DNA from: Typha latifolia
Taxonomy: Eukaryota; Streptophyta; Magnoliopsida; Poales; Typhaceae
Direction: 5' to 3'
DNA: 64,000 nt
NCBI GenBank assembly: GCA_019914945.1
Contig: CM034100.1
Coordinates: 16,193,096-16,257,095 of the forward strand
Shown: positions 52,501 through 63,226 of the stretch, piece after piece
Position numbering within the stretch: the first letter of the stretch is position 1
Layout: every line of letters starts with the position of its first letter
Position numbers and translations under genes: made by a program
The notes under the pieces: generated by a model
Seen by the model: only the letters and a program-made list of their open reading frames with translations
Databases searched by the model: none
Told to the model about the DNA's origin: nothing

Positions 52501-55500
52501 TCTCTCCCTCGTATCCCTTTCCCTCTCCAACTCTCTCCTCCTTGTCTCTCTCTAGCACTCTGACCCTTCCTCTCTATCTCAATCCGATGCTTCTCTGATG
52601 TGGTTTCGGTCTCCATCAACATCTGACGAACTCTTCCGACGCAAATCCAACTCTGTCAACCTCAGACATGCAATTTTTTCTTTTATTCTCTCTCTTTAAC
52701 GAGCTCCCTACCATATCTTTCTCTCACTCTCTTATCTTTGTCACCCCTCTCTCTCTCTCTTTCTCCCTTTCTTTCTTACTTATCCTCCCTCTCTTTCTCC
52801 CTTTTTACTCTTTTGATTTCGTTTCATTTCAATCGAAACAACCGAAACTTGCCCAATCTGGATTGGGTATTGCTCGGATCGGCTGATACCCCTCCGAGAT
52901 CAGTCAATAGATTAGTTTCATGGTAGGATTGAGGTTAGCCAAAGCTGGAAAACTTGGACCTAGCAACCGAGTGCTTTTGATAATCTTTTGAATTAACCAA
53001 GATTTTTTTCATGAAGTGGAGTTATTTTTGGCATTATACAAGTAATGAAAGAAAGATGGCATGGTATTTTGGTTAGATCACTTTATTTTCTTATGCAAGT
53101 GACTGTTGAAAAGATGGTATTAAACTGAATATGCAAAATTATTTACATTACCGATTTATGTCTTGTGATAAATCACACGGCATATAATAGAACTGCATAG
53201 TTTTATTACTGACAAATCAGAGGGATGCCAGAAGGGGGACAACACAGGTTATGGAAGAGCTTGAGAAGGTTCTGGCGTTTAATGATTTGCTGACTTCATT
53301 AGGTAAACATGCTGAATCTGGTCAATTCGCTCCAGGTGTGGGACCTATTTCTTTGTTAGGTATGATAATCTTGATCCATCTTGTATGTTTTTTAAATTGT
53401 GCCAGTATGCAAACATGTTAAAAGATGGCATTCATGTCTATATTCTTTCGTAGGTGGAGAATATGATGGTGATAGAAAGATGGATGATTTAAAGCTTCTT
53501 TATAGAGCATACGCAACGGAAGCATTTCCTAATGGACATCTTGATGTGAAAAAGGTCAATTTTACTTTTACTGTTGTTATCGTGATCTGTGGATTGATGA
53601 TCTCTTGCTGCCATGCTTATAATTCTCCATTCTCCATATATACACGAGTTAATTACTAGCTGAACTTCTAAATCAACATTGGGGGATGTGAAATTTTTTA
53701 ATCATCATTAGAACTTGACTAGTAAAAAAGGCTTTTCATGCTATAGGAAGAAAGGCATCAGGAGCAACACTAAAGATTTGGAAGAAGATAGGAGAGAAAT
53801 TGGTGTAAGACGAGAAATATCTACCTAGCTGTGAGTGGGAAGGAGAAGGAAGAAGAGGAAAACCCACAGTGTTTGGTCGCTAATGGAAGTAGAAGAAAAA
53901 AAAAATTAACAAGATTAAACCAACTGACTGTGTTGGAGAACCAGGTCTTAGTTGGTGGATGAACGTAGCATGAACAATATTAAAGAGTTGGGAGAAAGGG
54001 TTGAGAAGGGAAATAATTGTAAGATAAAAAATACTGACCTGGCTCTGAGTGGAAAGGAGGAAAGAAGAGGAAAAAGCGACAGCTTGTAGGAGGCTAATGG
54101 AAGGAGAAGAAAAGCGAGGACTACTAAATAAACAGGCTGTGTGGAAAAATATAGAAGAGAATTAAAGAAATAAGGGAAGGGAGGAGAATAGAGAAGACAA
54201 ACAAAAGTACACCTTATTTTCAGACTTGATTTTCTTCTGTTCTTTTTTTCCCTGAAATCTGCTCTATGTTATACTTCGAAAATGTTTCTAAAATAACAAG
54301 ATTGATGTCAATGTATTAGAACATTAATGATGGTTCTTTTTCCCCGTACAATTCTCTAAAAGAGATGGAGCTCTTTATTATGCTTGTTATGTCCTTTTCC
54401 ATGTCTTTCTGAACAAACAAATGCAACTTTCTTTTCAGATTGCCTAGCCTCCTCCAGATACTTGTGCTTTCTCAAGGTTAAATTTACTGATATCTTATTT
54501 CCTATGGAAAAAAACTTTGCAGCTTGATTCTTTGAACAATTTGAAGAACATATTTGGTCTAGGAAAGCGGGAGACAGAATCAATCATGCTAGATATTACC
54601 TCTACGGTCTATAGAAAACGGCTTTCAAAAGTTTTCAACAGTGATCTTGAAGCTGCTCCTAGCAAAGCAGCCTTCCTCCAAAACCTGTGTGAAGAGTTGC
54701 ATTTTGATCCAGAAAATGCTAGCAAGATGCATGAAGGTACTTAATGGGCATTTTATTTTCTTATGTCCTGTAGAGTTCCTCTGTCAGTCTTTGTGATAAT
54801 GTTTCATTTCTTGAAATGTTATTATAGTATGTGATGTTAGGTGATCCTGATGTTTTTGTTATCCGAATGAAATTTATATCTGAAATTAATCAACCATAAA
54901 ATCTCATTGTTAAGTGCTACCTGTTCTCTGTTTCTGAGGGCAGGTGCATCTTGTAAAAGCTTAGAGTATGAATTTGGTTTAGTGACGCCCATGTAGTAAT
55001 ATCACCATCATAGGGCCTGCTCATCATTGTAGATATCTGATACACTACATGCTGAAGTATCTTTTATTGTTAATTTTCATAAGAGATATTATGATCTTTT
55101 AGAGCATGACTATAAGGTTCTGATGTATTGAACTTCTCGCAGAAATTTACAGGCAAAAGCTTCAGCAGTTTGTAGCTGATGGAGAGTTGAGTAAGGAGGA
55201 AGTTGAAGCTTTAATGGCCTATCAAGTCCGTCTATGTATTCCTCAAGAAACTATTGATGCAGCTCATGCTGACATATGTGGTCGCTTGTTCGAGAAGGTA
55301 CCTAGTTTTAGAGTTCTGTTTTCTTTTCAAAATAGGTTCTCTATTGAAACAACTCGCTGGAATTTGTGACTATTTATTTCATCAAACTTAACCACTCAAT
55401 GCCTTGACAGTTTACTTCAAACATAGAATACTTGTACTTTCAGCAGTGCTTTCTGCTGATGTGGTAAAAGGAGATCTAGCGTTATTGATGTCTGTGGGGC

Positions 55501-57995
55501 TACTGACTTTTTCTCTGTTTTTATTTATTTACTTATTTTTATCTCTTATTGACAATCTACTTTGGATAAAATATCCCTACTCTTTGTTCATTTTTGGTGC
55601 TCTGTTCTGTTACTTAAACCAAGTTTTTAAAATTCTTTATGCATCTCCTGAGAGAAAATAAGTATCTTACCCTCACTGTTAATATTAGACCTTAGAAGGA
55701 ATAACTGCTTACATTGTTTATTTTAGTAGTTGGTAGTGCCTTTGGTTGTCATGTTGGCTTTCTTTTCTTTTTTTAAATAGGTTACGAGACCATAAACTAA
55801 ACAAAGGTTAGACAACTGGATTATGGTCTGGATATAAGGTTCCATGGAAAATTCACCAAATAACGGGTGCAACTATGCACATAAAAGTTTTCATGAAAAA
55901 TTTACTAAATATCAACTCCCAACATTTATAGAGAAAATCGAGTCCATGATCTTTGTTTTGGTCTGGATTTAACCACTGAGCTATAACTGTAGCTTTCAGT
56001 TTTCTTTATGTGTTTTGAATATTACTACCACAGAGGCATATGTCTTTACATGTAGGATCAACTTCAGGATGATCAAGGTTTTTTCTGAGATTATGGCTTC
56101 TTCTTTCTTGTCATTTTGTTGCTACTACTGATGCTGACTAATGTTTCAGGTTGTCAAGGATGCAATTGCTTCAGGTGTTGAAGGGTATGACGCTAATATT
56201 AGAGCATCTGTGAGGAAAGCTTCTCAAGGCTTGCGCTTAACAAAGGAAGATGCCATGGCCATTGCTAGCAAAGCAGTACGTATTTACCCTAGTATTAACA
56301 TCTCTTATGATCTTATCACAAGGCAGTATGCATTTTGTCTAAGGTCACATCATTCGTTACTCATAGAGAGGGAAGATCTGTTTCTTACAGAAATGATTTG
56401 GTGATTCATTTGATATTGAATATCTTTGTACTTGCAGTTGTTAATTTTCTTATTTCCTTGCATAGGTGCGCAGGATGTTTATGAATTATGTACAGCGATC
56501 AAGAGGGGCAGGCAGCCGCATTGAAACTGCAAAAGAGCTAAAAAAGATGATAGCATTCAACACCTTGGTAGTGACTGAATTGATATCTGACATTAAAGGA
56601 GAGGAGACAGCAGCATCAGCTGAACCTGTTAATATTGAATCTCATCAAACAGAGGAAGAAGACGAATGGGAGTCACTGCAAACATTAAGAAAAACAAGGC
56701 CTAGCAAAGAACTCGAAGCTAAGATGGGTAAGCCTGGTCAGACAGAAATAACGCTCAAAGATGACCTTCCCTTTAGGGACAGAGCTGATTTATATGAAAC
56801 ATACTTGCTCTTTTGTCTTACGGGGGAAGTCACTGTGGTTCCATTTGGGGCACAGATTACCACAAAGAAAGATAATTCAGAATATTTGCTGCTAAATCAA
56901 CTTGGAGGAATTCTTGGTTTGACGGGTAAAGAGATTGTGGATATCCACATCAAGTTTGCTGAACAGTCATTTATGAAACGGGCTGAGGTGATTCTAGCTG
57001 ATGGACAATTGACCAAGGCCAGGATCGAACAACTTAGTGAGGTCCAGAAGCAGGTGGGCTTGCCTGCTGAATATGCACAAAAAGTTATTAAGAATATAAC
57101 TACAACAAAGATGGGAGCTGCAATTGAAACGGCTGTGAATCGAGGGAGGATTGGTATACAACAAGTTAGAGAGTTAAAAGAAGCGAATATTGATTTGGAC
57201 AGCATGATCTCGGAAAACTTGCGAGAGAATATCTTTAAGAAGACAGTGGAAGAGATCTTTTCATCTGGTAAAGGTGTATTTGATGAACACGAAGTATATG
57301 AAAAAGTGCCAGCAGATCTTAGTATAAACCTGGAGAAGGCAAAAGGGGTTGTTCAGGAAATTGCTCAGGCTAGGATACAAAACTCACTTGTTCAAGCTGT
57401 TGCATTACTCCGGCAAAGGAACCGAGAAGGAGTGGTAAATACTTTTCTATCATGTCATGCGAGCTTGTTGCCGACTTTCTTTTTATACTTGGGGATTTGA
57501 TTTTCTTCATATCATCTGAAAATAAATAAAATAATACAAATGAATTTTTTTATCAGGTATAATGTAGTACATGTGATCAAGTTAGTCAAATTTCATCCTC
57601 TAAAATGTCTTAACTTGCAGTATTATCTGGTGTCGTAAAATTTTGTGATGATTCAGTTAAAAAAATGCAATATATAGCTGTTGTGGTGGCTTGAAGAACA
57701 TATAACCATGACTTTATTTATTTTTTTTTAAATTTTTTTCTCGGTGCAGGTTGCATCCCTAAATGACATGCTTGCGTGCGACATGGCCGTCCCTTCTGAA
57801 CCCTTGTCCTGGTCTTCCCAAGAAGAGCTTGCTGACCTATACTGTGTATACCTGAAGAGTATACCGATGCCCGAAAAGCTTGCCCGGTTACAGTTCTTGC
57901 TTGGCATAAGTGATTCAACAGCTGCCATGCTGCGCGACACAGCAGAGCAAGGAGTATTGAAGGTTGCGGATGAAGAGGACGAGTTTGCAATTTAG
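46526..57995 (+). CDS. TIC110: TIC110, chloroplast inner-envelope import protein
   Basis: TIC110 sits in the chloroplast inner envelope and provides a stromal scaffold for transit-peptide and chaperone binding during import. Fifteen exons join in frame: 46526-47034, 47119-47178, 48172-48295, 48427-48495, 48585-48683, 49142-49208, 50104-50168, 50322-50416, 53223-53359, 53454-53554, 54523-54736, 55143-55297, 56150-56275, 56466-57434 and 57750-57995 (1011 aa; Arabidopsis about 1016). Residues 1 to about 50 are a Ser/Pro/Arg-rich transit peptide. Two N-terminal membrane helices lie at about 87-106 and 114-134. Visible signatures are NLHNLVAGCDDPTALRKEDV, FGEASTFLLPWKR, GDRKMDDLKLLYRAYATEAF and FLQNLCEELHFDP. 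The long helical stromal region follows and ends ADEEDEFAI. Intron 8 (2.8 kb) and intron 12 carry repeats. The gene looks intact. Confidence 0.96.
51050..51915. repeat. Dispersed repeat, copy 2 (TIC110 intron 8)
   Basis: This copy shares the order of landmarks with the one at 36681-37422: CGACCGATCC-type words, GACATCAATAATTGATGTCC (compare GGACACCAGTAATTGATGTCC), a CT-rich centre, AATCTGATCGGATACAGG and a TTTTTTTGGGC end. A further degenerate stretch to about 52960 repeats the same themes (GTGTCGGCTGTATCAGCG, CT-rich DNA, GGATCGGCTGATACC) and may be a second nested copy. There is no coding capacity; lysine- and glutamate-rich open frames on the minus strand are shadows of the CT tracts. Confidence 0.6.
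53764..54145. repeat. Diverged tandem duplication in TIC110 intron 10
   Basis: Two units about 205-215 bp apart share an ordered series of words. Unit 1 has CAACACTAAAGATTTGG, CTAGCTGTGAGTGGGAAGGA and GTCGCTAATGGAAGTAGAAG. Unit 2 has CAATATTAAAGAGTTGG, CTGGCTCTGAGTGGAAAGGA and GAGGCTAATGGAAGGAGAAG. The strand is purine-rich throughout. Its origin is unknown. Confidence 0.6.
55775..55992 (-). mobile_element. tRNA-derived SINE candidate in TIC110 intron 12
   Basis: On the minus strand the segment opens with TATAGCTCAGTGGTTAAATC, whose TAGCTCAGTGG (55973-55983) matches a Pol III A box. A weaker B-box-like GGACTCGATT (55936-55945) follows 38 bp downstream, a tRNA-like spacing. The minus-strand 3' end is A-rich (TTTAAAAAAAGAAAAG). 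Flanks GGCTTTCTTTTCTT and GCTTTCAGTTTTCTTT could be a degenerate target duplication. The body has no coding content. Confidence 0.5.
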
Positions 57996-58562
57996 ATCGG
58001 CACATTATTTTTGTTAATCAACTTTAGTCTTTATTAGAACTTGAGATTTTTCATAGTGTGAGGCTTCAGTTTTCTCGTTATCTACATGAATGTTTAGGTC
58101 TATACTTTCAAGACTGTACAGCTCAATTGCCTTTTTGTACCGCAAAATCCTATTCAACTTATTACTCGTCTGTCGTTCTTATGAGATGTAATGGCAGCTT
58201 CAAACATTATTCCCAGCTCCTTTCCTCGTTCTGTTTTCCAACCCGAGTATTTTTACCATCTAAATCTTGGTTCTTTCAGATGTCTAGTGGCTCATTTATG
58301 TCTCATTTAAACAACGAGGTTTCTCTATTTATTTTTTTCTTCTTCTAAATTGTGAATATTTTCAATTTTCAAGAGCTAATGCATGAAATTGGTATCACTG
58401 TTCAGATGTATGTCTTATACATCTCTGTCACATATTATTAGTAGAAATTCACAGAAGCACACGGTTGCGTTCGCAGCTTATTTTTCACCCACTAACAACA
58501 ACCGTAAACATAAAATTAAACACACAAACTAATACATTAAATACACGATCTTCGAGAAGCTT
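57996..58562. other. TIC110 3' flank
   Basis: This contains the TIC110 3' UTR and AT-rich spacer. The open frame at 58058-58348 has no recognisable domain and lies where a 3' UTR is expected. Confidence 0.5.
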
Positions 58563-59040
58563 TTATGCGTCGAACCATGTGATCTGATACTCACCAATCT
58601 GCTCTCGATGCGTCCACGATATTAATCCGACACGGCGCTCGGAACGCGTGAGGCGAGTCACACTGGTCAACCACCTTAGCCAACACCGAGTGACCATTAG
58701 CATTAATCCTTAATATTCTGAAGACAGCGGCGTTTTCCATCAAACCAACCAGTGGACAGAGCCACCACTAGCTCGGTATCACTGTGGAAGCTATTATGAC
58801 ATAAAGACTTGTCTCCACCGTCGGCCGGCGGCGGCGAAGCTGTTGAGGGTCCTCAACCCTGACGTTTCTCCGGTCACCGGCGGTGAACATTGGTATAGCG
58901 GATAGGACTGGCCGTCCTGGCAGCACTCGGCGTTGTTGTCGGTGTAGCAGTCGCCGGATACGCCCGGTAAGTAGCCGGAGACGTCGCACTTGTCGAGAAG
59001 CCGGCGGCGAGGAGCTATGTTTAGTTTGGGGTGGGTTAGG
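58563..59040 (-). pseudogene. Kiwellin / ripening-related protein pseudogene
   Basis: Kiwellins are secreted, cysteine-rich double-psi beta-barrel proteins linked to ripening and defence. Minus-strand text matches the family in order but in different frames: CDVSGYLPGVSGDC, AECCQDGQSYPLYQCSPPVT and LRTLNSFAAAG in one frame; [20 protein letters not shown] and [15 protein letters not shown] after a first shift; [26 protein letters not shown] after a second; then YQITWFDA and a stop at 58563 after a third. Part of the region before the C-terminus is missing, and an in-frame stop lies just before the first conserved segment, where no clear signal peptide is seen. The repeated shifts make sequencing error unlikely as the sole cause. 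Confidence 0.8.
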
Positions 59041-61563
59041 GCTTAAGAGGGAGAGAGCAGCGTGAGCACAAGGGAGTTGACTCTTTGTATATAACTCTAT
59101 ATATCTATTTGTGTGGATGTTTGGGTTCTTGAATGGATTGGGTACGCATATAAATAGACGAAGAACGAGCATGCAAACAGTATATGACGTGGAGTCAAGT
59201 GATGCATGAGATGAGATCGAGACGCGATAAGACTTAAAAAAAAACTTTGGCCAAAACCTTATTTTTGTTTGATAATTCTTTGTGTATTTAATGACGTATC
59301 CTAAGATATTATTGGCGGTGATTAAGGTCTAATAAGGCACCGGCAGTAATTAACGTATGGAAGAAATAATTAATGTTGAGTTCTTCTTTTCTGCCCTTCT
59401 AACCGTTGATATATTAAATACTGTAATTAATTAAATCAACGATTACGTATATCTCCTGAACTGAGTCAAAGTCAACAGAGAAGATTAGGAAAGAAGGTTG
59501 GCCCAATAATAATTTCATGGCTTGGCAAATGGCAATAAGAATTTGAGTTTGAATATAAATAATAATAGAGAGGATAAAAAAGAAGGTCATTTCTCGTTTT
59601 TCCTCTGGGTCAAAGTGTTACCAGCAAATAAATAGACGATAGTATGTCAAATAGGCACTAATTAAAGGAGTTATAATTAACCTTAATACTAATGCTGCAC
59701 TTTAAGTAAGTAATTAACTGCACTTGATTTCTACTTCAATTAGATCTGAGTCATTTAGGTTTTCGTCACTCTTTTCATGAGAAGTTTTAACATACAAATT
59801 ACGTGAGTAGTTATATAATACATTTTATCTTTATATTTTAGAGAAAAAGGAGACATTTTAATTTATAGAATACTTTTACTTTCTTAGGGGGTTTTCAACT
59901 TTTCTATGGCGTTTGAAGGGAGTGAAATATTTTGAAAAGTTCCAAGAGGTTTATGTGTGAGAAAAGTTCAGAAATAATTTAAAAAAAGAAGAAGAATAAT
60001 TCAGAAGGTTTAAATATAATTAGTCCTATTTATTATATCTCCAGTCACAAGTCAGAGAAGATATAGAAGATGGGACTACCCAATAAAATTTTGTCAATAA
60101 GAATTTGAATTTGAATACAAATAATATTCGCATCATACGATAGTTTGATTACAAGGAGTTGAATAAACAATAAGGGAAATGCAACATCACTTAGTCTCAT
60201 GCTTAGCTTGGTTTATGATACTGCGAATTTTCTATTCTTTAGATAGCTTAGAACTGAAGAAAGTTTCATTCAAAGTCTAAGAGGTTTTGTATTTTGAACT
60301 GGCTAACTGCAATATAAGTTTAATTAACTTTCTCTATACTAAAATAAACTCGCAAGTGGATGTACAGAATTCTAATTTCAGCTCCTTAGTAATGACTTTA
60401 ATTGCCTAGCTCATAGATACTTTGATATTGTCATATCCCAGGTGCCTCTCAATGACTAATTGTAACAAAAAATTTTGAGAGAGGAAAGGGAGAGAGAGAG
60501 AAAGATGCTTGCAAATATAATTCATTGAGGTTACTTTCAAACATAACACCATACAATGATACAAGTGGTTTCCATTAGAATATTCCAAAAGCTAGCATGA
60601 GAACTGATAATTCTAATCATAATTAGATTCTAGTAAGCAAACCTTCTTGTTATATTGATAGAGAAACTAAAAGATTGTCTTAAATTTATCTAATTGCAAA
60701 TGGGTCAATGTGTTACTGAGAGTTGTTGAGTTTTAGTGTAAGATCCTAAATTTCTTAGGCAAGAATGGCATGCTTGTCTTCAATTTGCTTCATTCTGCTT
60801 GTTTTAGGAGTATGACCACAAACTTTAGTTGTCTACTGTAATACCTACAGCAAATAGATAATCTACTAACTTAGAAATATCAAATGAATTACTTGTTAAC
60901 CAATCTCTTTGACCAAAGAAGTGAGATGGTCATAGATCTTTTGAAAACAGAATCTGAAAATCAACATCATCATAGGAATTGTGCACATCTCTGCAAACTA
61001 TGATTCCTCTTAACTTTCTTATGTTTAAAGTAGCTCTGTTTTATTCACTCCAAAGTATGAGGACATAAACTTTAGTTTGTTCTGATGATATGGTTAGGTG
61101 AAAATGATGTTCATGTGAGTGAATGCATCAATTTCTGCCAGAAAAGTTGATACATTTAGCCTAAACCACCTCTGTTTGTCGGCATCTTTTCATCAAAAGG
61201 GACAGGAATGTGCATGGAGATCGATCTTTGATGCCTTATCTACCACATGGTGGGCGACCAATGCTTTAGATCCACTGTGTTCTCTTTCATTGCTCTTACA
61301 AACATTGTGGGCCTCTTGAAAAGGCCAGATGAGATCATTCTAGAGTTTACTTGTGAAGTACTTTTCACCCTGGATGAAGAAATAATCTTGAGAAGAAGTG
61401 GGTCTGCAAGTAATCAAAGTGAAAACAAAGAAAATGTCTTCTTTTTTGTTTGTTTTTTGAAGCAGTTTATAAGAATAGGTATCAAGTTTTTGAATTTGTA
61501 CAAATGATCACCTTTTTTTTCCCATTTTGTCGAAAAATTGGCCCATTTTATCTAGTGTTAATA

Positions 61564-61580
61564 GAGAGAGAGAGAGAGAG
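61564..61580. repeat. (GA)n microsatellite
   Basis: A short uninterrupted GA run lies in AT-rich intergenic DNA. Confidence 0.9.
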
Positions 61581-62896
61581 CGCTTGAACTATCACCATTT
61601 TTCATATTTTTTTTTAATATATATATTTTTTGGATTATTAATAATATCTCAAACATCTTATTCGTTAGGTTTCTATTATTTTTTCATACATAAATTATTA
61701 CGTGCAAGTAATATGAGTAATTATAAAATGTGTTTATCTCTGTATTTTGAAGGAATGAAGATAGAAAAATTTCAATTTATCAACATGTCATTACCTTCTT
61801 AGAAATATTTTAGCATTTTTAATTTGTTCATATACGACGTCAAAGGTAAGACATTTTTAATAGTTCAGGAGATCTCTATGTCATAAAAAAAAAAGTTTAG
61901 AAAAAGTATAAAAAAAAGATAATAGTTTAGAAAGTCTAAATGTAATAATCTCTTTTATTAATACTGAAAGATAAATGCTTTGAAGAAGAGAGAAGGAATT
62001 TCTCAACTAAATCCTATTGGAAAGTTGTTAGTTTTACACATCAGATGGCTCTCATTCCATATCAGCAAGAGAGTAATGGTGTTCCAATAACATCATTCTA
62101 AAAGTAGGTTCATTTACAGATCATATGGGTCTAGTTCCACATCAGCCAACCATCAGCTGGTCCACTTTTGAATGCAGAATCTGGTTACATATTTGCATAT
62201 CTAAGTTGGTAGGGTCTCCTCAATGTTAATTGAATCAAATGTGTGGCAACTAATAGCATGCAATTCCTTAAAGCAACAAAGCGATCATTTTTGGTCATCA
62301 AATGCTATAAAAGTTTTGACTTCATCTACTCATTACATCATGGAGAAATCCAGAACTACCTTTTAACTTGGAGGAGGAATATACTGCAGTGGTCTTTTAA
62401 GCAAAAAATAACAAAATTGCATAATAGAGATTCTAATAAGCAGTATAATATTTAACCTTGATAAATTATCTAGCACAGTTTTACCCGGGCTTATTTGGCC
62501 TTTATTGGAGAGGAGAAAGGAGGAAAAGGTGGAAGCTATTTTGTTAAAACAATATTATGATGGCTTCTAATCAAAGGGTTTTATAATTTATCCAGCCTGA
62601 GAGATTGGATAAGAAAATGATAATAAATCTCTTTGAAAGTTAGGTGGCTATTCAACCATAGGTTAAGGCTTATTCATGGATAAGCCTTCTTTTTAGAGAG
62701 AAAAAAAAAACCTGTAGGAATTGGATGGATGACTCAAAAGCACTGGGACCCTTTCCTCCTTTTCTTCTATGGATCAATACATTAAGACTTCTTTTTATCC
62801 TTGATGAGGTGATGATGACTCTGCAGCACAATGTCTGATTCAGCTAACCACTTTATTCCTTTAAAGTTATTCACCACCTCCTGGTTTGCTTCATCT

Positions 62897-62905
62897 TATA
62901 AAAAG
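62897..62905 (+). promoter_or_regulatory. TATA box of the GEM-like gene
   Basis: TATAAAAAG lies 110 bp upstream of the chosen ATG (63007), a good match to the plant TATA consensus at a usual distance. It places transcription start near 62930 and argues that the upstream in-frame codon at 62926 is at or before the transcript's 5' end. Confidence 0.6.
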
Positions 62906-63006
62906 GAATCCCCCCTAATGGTGATATGAAGCAAGGAGCATTTCTTAGAAGAGAAACACATCTCAGAAAAGGGAAGAAAATAGCCAAGAGGAGCTTCATT
63001 TCAAAG

Positions 63007-63194
63007 ATGGAGAGCTTGAACCATGAGCATGCAATTGGAATTCCTGTCAGCTCTGTAACATATGCAGGAGAGGACTTGACAAGAGGATCTGCTTCTTCTT
63101 CTTCTTCTTCTTCTCCTTCAGAGTCTGGCAATTTAATCATAGAGTCCAATTCATGTGGATCCTTTGATTCCAAACAAAGTAATAATCACTTCCA

Positions 63195-63226
<32 letters not shown>

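Larger units (their letters stand above)
59041..63006. other. Intergenic AT-rich region upstream of the GEM-like gene
   Basis: No gene is supported in about 4 kb. The stretch contains a (GA)n run at 61564-61580, poly-A and poly-T tracts, and small open frames (61119-61507, 62243-62455) with no recognisable domain. The last few hundred bases should contain the GEM-like promoter. Confidence 0.5.

Noticed and set aside
52404..52622. Arg/Glu-rich open frame on the minus strand
   Set aside because: Same cause: translation of long CTCTCTCC tracts.
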